NCBI GenBank assembly: GCA_001786015.1
Contig: MFVH01000001.1
Location: 1 to 41,427 of the forward strand
From: Candidatus Nomurabacteria bacterium RIFCSPLOWO2_01_FULL_46_18
GTDB taxonomy: Bacteria; Patescibacteriota; Minisyncoccia; Phycocordibacterales; UBA9973
Length of the DNA: 41,427 bases
Reading direction: 5' to 3'
Positions 33,482 through 38,395 of the stretch are shown one piece after another. The translations under genes were made by a program, and so were the position numbers. A model generated the notes under the pieces. It did no database searches. It had not been told where the DNA came from and worked only from the letters and a program-made list of their open reading frames with translations. The first letter of the stretch is position 1. Each line of letters begins with the position of its first letter.

Positions 33482-34222
33482 TTACTCAAGGAGAGTAAGC
33501 GCAAGCATCGCTAAAATTCCCGCCATCACCGCGACTAGTTGCAGGATGGAATATTTCACTTCCTTGGTTTTGTGAAGCTCTGGAATTAAATCGCTTGTGG
33601 CAATATAGATGAAACCCCCGGCGGCAACTGGCAAAACCCAGGAGGTGAATTCCCCGCCTCTCTCGCCGAGAAGAAAAGCGAAGAGGGTTCCCAAGATTGC
33701 GGCCAGGGCGGAAAGGAAGTTTAAGTAAAGGGCGCGTTTTTTTGTGTAGCCGGCATGGAGGAGCACCGCGAAGTCCCCTATTTCCTGTGGAATTTCGTGG
33801 AGAATTACAGCGAGCGTTGTGGCAAAGCCGAGAGGCACGCTCGCCATATAGCTTACCCCGATGATTACTCCGTCGATGAAGTTGTGTACCCCATCGGAAA
33901 ATAAAACCAGTTTTCCAACCGGATGAATATGATGTTCTTCTATGTCATCAGTATGGTGGTGCCAGTGCAGAAATTTTTCTAAGATAAAAAAAATAAGAAT
34001 GCCCAAGATTACAAATAATCCCGCAAAAGGTATCCCCTCTTCGAACGCTTCCGGGATTAAGTGAATGAAAACGTCGCCCAAGAGCGCTCCGACCGCCAAG
34101 CTCACGAAAATAAAAATATATTTGCGAATCCGCTCCTCTCTCAAAGAGAGAGAAAAAACCCCAACCAAAGAAATTAAACTTACCAGAATTACACTTAAGA
34201 ATGCATAAAAATAAATTGTCAT
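33482..34222 (-). CDS. ZIP-family divalent metal transporter
   Basis: 246 residues, about eight membrane helices. HNFIDGVIIGVSYM (helix IV) and HEIPQEIGDFAVLLHAG (helix V) hold the metal-binding residues of the ZIP family; a His-rich loop (HWHHHTDDIEEHHIH) lies between helices. It imports zinc or a similar cation into the cytoplasm. The ATG is 1 nt after the discriminator base of tRNA-Gly(UCC) on the same strand, so its mRNA is probably released by tRNA 3' processing. Confidence 0.92.
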   Translation of the reverse strand: MTIYFYAFLSVILVSLISLVGVFSLSLREERIRKYIFIFVSLAVGALLGDVFIHLIPEAFEEGIPFAGLFVILGILIFFILEKFLHWHHHTDDIEEHHIHPVGKLVLFSDGVHNFIDGVIIGVSYMASVPLGFATTLAVILHEIPQEIGDFAVLLHAGYTKKRALYLNFLSALAAILGTLFAFLLGERGGEFTSWVLPVAAGGFIYIATSDLIPELHKTKEVKYSILQLVAVMAGILAMLALTLLE

Positions 34223-34223
34223 G

Positions 34224-34294
34224 TGCGGGATAGGCGAATCGAACGCCTGCCAAGAGATTGGAAATCTCTTGTTCTGCCACTAAACTAATCCCGC
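34224..34294 (-). tRNA. tRNA-Gly (anticodon UCC)
   Basis: Cloverleaf: acceptor GCGGGAT/ATCCCGC, anticodon stem AGAGA/TCTCT with loop TTTCCAA, T arm AGGCG-TTCGATT-CGCCT, discriminator A. 71 nt; CCA is not encoded. The ZIP gene follows after 1 nt; a palindromic element lies in the 5' leader. Confidence 0.93.
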
Positions 34295-34297
34295 AGC

Positions 34298-34358
34298 GCC
34301 CTTCGTAGCTTTACTGTGTCCTTCCGTAGCCTTTGACGTAGGAGGAGCGAAGAAGGGC
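34298..34358 (-). repeat. Palindromic element in the tRNA-Gly(UCC) leader (copy E)
   Basis: Ends GCCCTTC (34298-34304) and GAAGGGC (34352-34358) are inverted copies. The core TACGTCAAAGGC on the minus strand is shared with the element by tRNA-Pro and the one in the T4SS gene. It also has a GCTACG repeat. It lies between the probable -10 (TATAAA, 34369-34374) and the tRNA. Confidence 0.55.
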
Positions 34359-34389
34359 CTTCGTCAGATTTATATCTCAAATTCGAGAA

Positions 34390-34893
34390 TTACTCAACAA
34401 CAACTTTCCCAAACAAAGTCGGGTGCAAGTGATCGTGGTATCCCCAAGTGCCAGTTTTCTCGAAGACAAATGACCAAGATCCTCCTGGTGGAGCGCCGGC
34501 GCAAGCATCAAATGCCGTTCCAAGCGGATCCGGACAATGTTCGGAAAGCGATGTTCCACTGTAGAGCGTATGCGTCGGATGCATGCCGGAGGCGACCCAC
34601 ATATTTTCGGCGCTCCCATTTTTGAAAGTTACTGTTTCTCCGATGCTTATATTTAATTCTCCCGGAGAAAAGCCTGCGCTGGAGTAAGTAATTATCTTTT
34701 CGTTCACCACCACCATCTCCTCGACGCCTTCTTCTCCGATAACAGGCATTTCCGAAGAAACGGGCTCTGTCGCCTCTTCTTCAGGTATATTAATCCCATC
34801 CGTCGGCGCGGTGGCTTCCGGACCCTTCAGTAAAAAGTATCCTCCAATCACGATGATTCCCAGAATTATAATTATGATTGCTGTTTTATTCAT
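34390..34893 (-). CDS. Membrane-anchored cupredoxin-like protein
   Basis: 167 residues: an N-terminal anchor helix (about 4-22), an acidic Pro-rich linker, then a cupredoxin fold (about 65-167) with FSPGELNISIGETVTFKN. Usual type 1 copper ligands are His, Cys, His, Met; here the C-terminal loop is GTWGYHDHLHPTLFG, with no Cys, so a classic blue site is unlikely and copper, if bound, would be held by His. It overlaps the DoxX-like gene by 8 nt. Likely outside face of the membrane, in electron transfer or copper handling. Confidence 0.8.
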   Translation of the reverse strand: MNKTAIIIIILGIIVIGGYFLLKGPEATAPTDGINIPEEEATEPVSSEMPVIGEEGVEEMVVVNEKIITYSSAGFSPGELNISIGETVTFKNGSAENMWVASGMHPTHTLYSGTSLSEHCPDPLGTAFDACAGAPPGGSWSFVFEKTGTWGYHDHLHPTLFGKVVVE

Positions 34894-35269
34894 ATTTTTT
34901 TTTGCTTAAATCTAATAATAAATTTTTCGGCCATCTTTCAAGCAAGAGCGCGACAGCTCCGGAAAAAATGGCAATGTCTCGGACGGTGATGTCGGTAATT
35001 CCGCTCACCGCCAGGACCGTAATCAAATGAAGCGCTCCCACCAAAGCCGCAAGCCACACTAAAGTATCGATAAGCAAGAGAAAGCCGATAATGATATCAA
35101 GCACCGCCGTTCCCTGCATCGCTTCGACCGGGGAAATCGGCAGAAGATTGGTCGCCCAGGGCGCGATATACCCCGCCCAGGCCTCCGGCTGCTTTATAAT
35201 CAGGATTCCGATCCAGAGAAAAGTTATCGCCAGGCCGACTCTTAGAATATGGAAAGAAGCTTTACTCAT
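34886..35269 (-). CDS. DoxX-like small membrane protein
   Basis: 127 residues, four membrane helices, the pattern of the DoxX/DoxD-like family (RVGLAITFLWIGILIIKQPE start; GFLLLIDTLVWLAALVGALHL). Family members are linked to quinone-dependent thiol or sulfur redox. Directly downstream (0 bp between stop and start) of the VKOR-like gene and overlapping the cupredoxin gene, which supports a joint redox role. Confidence 0.75.
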   Translation of the reverse strand: MSKASFHILRVGLAITFLWIGILIIKQPEAWAGYIAPWATNLLPISPVEAMQGTAVLDIIIGFLLLIDTLVWLAALVGALHLITVLAVSGITDITVRDIAIFSGAVALLLERWPKNLLLDLSKKKYE

Positions 35270-35680
35270 TTAAATTACTGCGCTTAAGATTATTATAAGC
35301 CCCATCAGCCAAATTGTAAACGCCGACATCAGGCACCAAAAACACCAGGCGCGGATTTCCCGCCACTGCAGGTAGGTGAAGAAAAGTGAAATGAGTGTTG
35401 CAATCCCGATTAAAATTTTAAGAAGCAAACTCCACAGGGAAATTGGCTCGACGCCGATAACCAAAAGTGCGGCAATGAAAGAAATAACCATATAAGCAAG
35501 CAACCCCAAAATATCATTTGGAATGATAAAAATTTTGCTGTATTTGCTGGTGAGTACCGTCGCGCATCCTTCCCCGATCGGGCAGACCGGCTGCTCTGCC
35601 GCAATTCGCGTGCGGATTAAGTACACCGTTTCACTTATTCCGATCGCCGAAAGCGTGAAAAGTAACGCAAAAGTTGTCAT
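35270..35680 (-). CDS. VKOR-family (vitamin K epoxide reductase-like) membrane protein
   Basis: 136 residues, four helices. A loop with two cysteines (CPIGEGCATVLTSKYS) after the first helix and a CFWC active-site pair in the last helical part match the VKOR family, which reoxidises DsbA-like thiol oxidases using quinone. So the cell probably forms disulfides in exported proteins. No DsbA is fused or adjacent here. The ATG lies 1 nt after the tRNA-Pro discriminator, on the same strand. Confidence 0.82.
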   Translation of the reverse strand: MTTFALLFTLSAIGISETVYLIRTRIAAEQPVCPIGEGCATVLTSKYSKIFIIPNDILGLLAYMVISFIAALLVIGVEPISLWSLLLKILIGIATLISLFFTYLQWREIRAWCFWCLMSAFTIWLMGLIIILSAVI

Positions 35681-35681
35681 G

Positions 35682-35752
35682 TCGGGGTACTCGGATTCGA
35701 ACCGAGGCTAAATCTTCCCAAAAGACTCGTGCTACCACTACACTATACCCCG
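35682..35752 (-). tRNA. tRNA-Pro (anticodon UGG)
   Basis: Acceptor CGGGGTA/TACCCCG, anticodon stem AGTCT/AGATT with loop TTTGGGA, T arm with TTCGAAT, discriminator A. 71 nt, CCA not encoded. The VKOR gene begins 1 nt after it. Confidence 0.92.
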
Positions 35753-35790
35753 CCTACGTCAAGGCCTCGGCGGGCAAGCCCGCTCTAGCC
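35748..35790 (+). repeat. Palindromic element upstream of tRNA-Pro (copy A)
   Basis: CCCCGCCTACGTCAAGGC at one end, with GGCGGG and AAGCCCGCT following. Its first five bases are the 5' end of tRNA-Pro. Same family as the elements in yraN, cca and the T4SS gene. Confidence 0.65.
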
Positions 35791-35795
35791 GAAAA

Positions 35796-35801
35796 ATTAT
35801 A
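35796..35801 (-). promoter_or_regulatory. -10 box of the tRNA-Pro-VKOR-DoxX-cupredoxin operon
   Basis: TATAAT on the minus strand, next to the yraN stop, 43 nt before tRNA-Pro. Copy A of the palindromic element lies in between. Confidence 0.5.
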
Positions 35802-36230
35802 TCATAAGACGATATCCTCGACCATTTTTACCCTTGCTTTCTTGTCTTTTAGGCTTAAAAAAACAGTCAGTAAATCAAATTGCCATTCCCTTTCGTCTAA
35901 TTTTTTAGATAAAATATAAGTTTGGATGGCGCGGGACAATCGCTTCAATTTCCACGGATGCATGTTATCTTCCGGACGATATTCGTCTAATGTTTCATGC
36001 TTGCCCGCCAAAGCCTTGGCGTCGGCGGGAGAAACACCCTCCCTGACGACAGATTTAACTTCAACGAAGTGTAGTAAGTTATCCTTTTCCGCTACGATAT
36101 CAATTTCGCCCCATTTTTTCGTGTAATTTCGATCTAGAATCGCAAAACCATGTTTCATGAGAAACTTTACGGCTACATTTTCGCCAATTTCACCGGTTTT
36201 TTGGCTGTCTGACGTAAAAACTTTTGGCAT
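35802..36230 (-). CDS. yraN: YraN/UPF0102-family endonuclease-like protein
   Basis: 142 residues. GEIGENVAVKFLMKHGFAILDRNY and GEIDIVAEKDNLLHFVEVKS carry the nuclease-fold residues (E, D, ExK), with IQTYIL behind. The family is poorly understood. A repeat element inserted in frame adds PADAKALAGKH between the ExK motif and a conserved YRPEDNMHPWK stretch. A degenerate parS-like palindrome lies within its 5' end (36152-36165). Start ATG has no clear ribosome site. Confidence 0.88.
   Translation of the reverse strand: MPKVFTSDSQKTGEIGENVAVKFLMKHGFAILDRNYTKKWGEIDIVAEKDNLLHFVEVKSVVREGVSPADAKALAGKHETLDEYRPEDNMHPWKLKRLSRAIQTYILSKKLDEREWQFDLLTVFLSLKDKKARVKMVEDIVL
35997..36031 (-). repeat. In-frame palindromic element in yraN (copy B)
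   Basis: Minus strand reads CCCGCCGACGCCAAGGCT, then TTGGCGGGCAAGCATG. It differs from the cca copy at only one of 34 positions and codes PADAKALAGKH. Confidence 0.8.
36152..36165 (+). promoter_or_regulatory. Degenerate parS-like palindrome in yraN
   Basis: GTTTCATGAGAAAC, two mismatches to GTTTCACGTGAAAC. Part of a cluster of five. Confidence 0.4.
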
Positions 36231-36239
36231 AAAGTTTAA

Positions 36240-36253
36240 GTTTCATGGGAAAC
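36240..36253 (+). promoter_or_regulatory. Degenerate parS-like palindrome
   Basis: GTTTCATGGGAAAC, whose complement GTTTCCCATGAAAC is identical to the site inside cca at 37037-37050. Two mismatches to consensus. Confidence 0.45.
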
Positions 36254-36255
36254 AA

Positions 36256-36269
36256 GTTTCACGTGAAAC
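36256..36269 (+). promoter_or_regulatory. parS site, perfect 14-nt palindrome
   Basis: GTTTCACGTGAAAC matches the central 14 bases of the ParB-binding parS consensus (TGTTNCACGTGAAACA). It lies in the 207-bp gap between yraN and tRNA-Gly(GCC), 2 nt from a degenerate copy. parA/parB are not in the window. Confidence 0.75.
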
Positions 36270-36385
36270 TTTTGTCATAATTTCTTTGTCTTTTACAAAA
36301 TCCTCTTTATTTTCAATGTATTTTGATAAAAATCTTCCCTAAAAGACATTTTTATATCTGTCCTTTATAAACATTACCAACATAG

Positions 36386-36394
36386 TTATCCACA
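36386..36394 (+). promoter_or_regulatory. DnaA box (TTATCCACA) near parS
   Basis: Exact DnaA box, 117 bp from the parS palindrome. The same gap also has an inverted TGTCCTTTA (36359-36367) / TAAAGGACA (36419-36427) pair of unknown role. Confidence 0.35.
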
Positions 36395-36437
36395 ATTTCT
36401 TGTTTTTATTGAGTTTCCTAAAGGACAATTAAACTTG

Positions 36438-36508
36438 TGCGGCCAGGGAGAATCGAACTCCCATCAACTGATTGGCAACCAGTTGTTCTACCATTAAACC
36501 ATGGCCGC
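36438..36508 (-). tRNA. tRNA-Gly (anticodon GCC)
   Basis: Acceptor GCGGCCA/TGGCCGC, anticodon stem ACTGG/TCAGT with loop TTGCCAA, T loop TTCGATT, discriminator A. 71 nt, CCA not encoded. Confidence 0.93.
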
Positions 36509-36520
36509 AAAAACTTTGAA

Positions 36521-36549
36521 ATTATAATATTTTTTGCTTGCTTTTGCAA
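36521..36549 (-). promoter_or_regulatory. Promoter of tRNA-Gly(GCC)
   Basis: Minus strand TTGCAA (36549-36544), 17 nt, TATAAT (36526-36521), 12 nt before the tRNA. Confidence 0.6.
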
Positions 36550-36580
36550 TTAAAAAGCAACCTTATTTTATAAGCACTAT

Positions 36581-36608
36581 TTGCCATTTTTTTAAAAAAG
36601 CATATAAT
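36581..36608 (+). promoter_or_regulatory. Promoter of the tRNA-Arg / cca operon
   Basis: TTGCCA (36581-36586), 16 nt, TATAAT (36603-36608), 26 nt before tRNA-Arg(UCG). A second TATAAA at 36623-36628 is only 6 nt from the tRNA and may be an alternative. Confidence 0.55.
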
Positions 36609-36634
36609 AAACTGGGCTATTTTATAAATTCAAT

Positions 36635-36706
36635 GCACCCGTGGTGAAACGGATATCACAACAGTCTTCGGAACTGTCGTTGCAAGTTCGATTCTTGCCG
36701 GGTGCA
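36635..36706 (+). tRNA. tRNA-Arg (anticodon UCG)
   Basis: Acceptor GCACCCG/CGGGTGC, anticodon stem ACAGT/ACTGT with loop CTTCGGA, T arm GCAAG-TTCGATT-CTTGC, discriminator A. 72 nt, no encoded CCA. 7 nt before the next tRNA. Confidence 0.92.
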
Positions 36707-36713
36707 CATATGG

Positions 36714-36785
36714 GCTCTCATCGTTCAACGGATAGGACGCAAGATTCCGGATCTTGTAATTGAGGTTCGAATCCTCATGGGAGCA
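36714..36785 (+). tRNA. tRNA-Arg (anticodon CCG)
   Basis: Acceptor GCTCTCA/TGGGAGC (one T-G pair), anticodon stem CAAGA/TCTTG with loop TTCCGGA, T loop TTCGAAT, discriminator A. 72 nt, CCA not encoded. The cca ATG is 9 nt after its last base. Confidence 0.92.
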
Positions 36786-36793
36786 CAAAATAA

Positions 36794-38392
36794 ATGAAAA
36801 ACATGGTAAATATAAACGTAAAAATACCAAAAGAGGTTTCACATGTAACCGAAACCCTGGAAAAGGCCGGTTTTGAAGCTTATTTGGTAGGTGGCTGCGT
36901 GCGAGACCTAGTAATCGGGCTTGAACCTAAAGATTGGGATGTTACCACTAACGCCAAACCCGAGCAGATTATTGGCCTTTTTGAAAAGACCGTCTATGAA
37001 AATCAGTTCGGGACCGTTGCTGTTATTCAAGAAAACGTTTCCCATGAAACATTAAAGGTTATCGAAGTGACCCCCTATCGTATTGAAGCAAAATATAGTG
37101 ATTTTAGGCACCCGGATAGCGTAAAGTTTAGTGATAAGATCGAAGACGACCTTAAAAGGCGTGATTTTACGGTAAATGCTCTGGCTTTGGGTGGAAAAGG
37201 ACCCGCCGACACCAAGGCTTTGGCGGGCAAGCATGTCCTTGATCTATTTGGAGGCTTGAAAGACATAAAGGACAAAACCTTAAGGACAGTAGGGAAGCCG
37301 GATGACCGTTTCAATGAGGACGCGCTTCGGATGTTGCGGGCGGTGCGCCTATCTTTACAACTTGATTTTTCTATTGCAGAAGAATCCGCGGCTAGCATTA
37401 TCAAAAATGCGAATTTGATTGAGAAAATTTCCGAGGAAAGGATTAGAGAAGAACTTATAAAAATAATTTTGTCAAGTAGGCCGGCCGTCGGGGTTGCCCT
37501 GCTCCAAAAATTCGATTTACTCAAATATATTATTCCAGAATTAGAAGAGGGGATTGGTTGCGAGCAAGCGGGAGAGCACATTTATCCCGTTTGGGACCAT
37601 TTGCTTCTCGCGCTCCAACATGCGGCCGACAAAGAGTGGCCACTCGAAGTGCGCCTGGCCGCGCTTTTTCACGATATTGGAAAACCCCGCACTAGGCGCT
37701 CTGCACAAGACCCCCTCGCCAAAATAAATTTTGGCACTCCCCCTTCGCAGGGGGAGAGGATTCCTCCCCGCCTTGAGAAGGAGGGGACAAGGGGTGGTAA
37801 AAAAAAGTTTACTTTCTACGGGCATGAAGTTGTCGGCGCGAGGATGACGAAAAAAATTTTGGAGCGGCTTAAGTTCTCAAGGAACGACACCGAACTCGTT
37901 GAAAAACTTGTGCGGAATCACATGTTTTTCTCCGATCCGGAAAAAATCACGCTCTCTGCCGTGCGGAGAATAATAAAAAACGTCGGACCGGAAAATATTT
38001 GGACGCTGATGAAAGTTCGCGAGTGCGACCGAGTCGGTATGAAGAAAAAAGAAGCGCCCTACCGTCTGCGCAAGTATTTCGCGATGGTGGAAGAGGCGCT
38101 CCGCGATCCGATTTCCGTCTCGCAACTCAAAATTGACGGAAATTTTTTGCAAAGTGAATTGAAAATTGCTCCCGGGCCGAGGATGGGGTGGATTTTGCAC
38201 GCGCTCCTCGAAGAAGTGCTCGATGACCCAACCAAAAACACCGAAGCGCACCTCTCCGAACTCGCAAAATCACTCAACGGCCTGCCCGACGGCGCGCTCA
38301 AAGCGCTCGGCGAGCGGGGAAAAGGAAAAAAGGAAAACTTAGAAGAAAAAGAAATCGAAAAGTTGCACGAGAAGCATGGAGTTAGAAAATAA
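36794..38392 (+). CDS. cca: tRNA nucleotidyltransferase (CCA-adding enzyme) with HD domain
   Basis: 532 residues. Head domain with VGGCVRDLVIGLEPKDWDVTT (catalytic Asp47, Asp49), RRDFTVNALAL and RFNEDALRMLRAVR; a C-terminal HD domain (LAALFHDIGKP, HEVVGARM). It adds CCA to tRNA 3' ends, needed by every tRNA here. Two in-frame repeat insertions make it longer: a PADTKALAGKH element near residue 140, and a triple-hairpin element (37711-37795, about 29 residues) inside the HD domain. Two tRNA-Arg genes sit directly upstream in the same transcript. A parS-like site lies at 37037-37050. Confidence 0.94.
   Translation: MKNMVNINVKIPKEVSHVTETLEKAGFEAYLVGGCVRDLVIGLEPKDWDVTTNAKPEQIIGLFEKTVYENQFGTVAVIQENVSHETLKVIEVTPYRIEAKYSDFRHPDSVKFSDKIEDDLKRRDFTVNALALGGKGPADTKALAGKHVLDLFGGLKDIKDKTLRTVGKPDDRFNEDALRMLRAVRLSLQLDFSIAEESAASIIKNANLIEKISEERIREELIKIILSSRPAVGVALLQKFDLLKYIIPELEEGIGCEQAGEHIYPVWDHLLLALQHAADKEWPLEVRLAALFHDIGKPRTRRSAQDPLAKINFGTPPSQGERIPPRLEKEGTRGGKKKFTFYGHEVVGARMTKKILERLKFSRNDTELVEKLVRNHMFFSDPEKITLSAVRRIIKNVGPENIWTLMKVRECDRVGMKKKEAPYRLRKYFAMVEEALRDPISVSQLKIDGNFLQSELKIAPGPRMGWILHALLEEVLDDPTKNTEAHLSELAKSLNGLPDGALKALGERGKGKKENLEEKEIEKLHEKHGVRK
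36836..36849 (+). promoter_or_regulatory. Degenerate parS-like site at the cca 5' end
   Basis: GTTTCACATGTAAC, two mismatches to the consensus palindrome. Confidence 0.35.
37037..37050 (+). promoter_or_regulatory. Degenerate parS-like site within cca
   Basis: GTTTCCCATGAAAC, two mismatches to consensus and identical to the complement of the copy at 36240-36253. Confidence 0.45.
37201..37234 (+). repeat. In-frame palindromic element in cca (copy C)
   Basis: CCCGCCGACACCAAGGCT then TTGGCGGGCAAGCATG, one change from copy B in yraN over 34 nt. Codes PADTKALAGKH in the loop after the NALA motif, where ordinary enzymes go straight to the DxFGG motif. Confidence 0.8.
37711..37795 (+). repeat. In-frame triple-hairpin element in the cca HD domain
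   Basis: Three hairpins in a row: GCCAAAAT-AA-ATTTTGGC (37718-37735), CTCCCCCT-TCGC-AGGGGGAG (37737-37756) and CCCCgCCTT-GAG-AAGGaGGGG (37766-37786). The insertion codes about 29 residues between the HDIGKP and HEVVG motifs without breaking the frame. Confidence 0.7.
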
Positions 38393-38395
38393 AAG

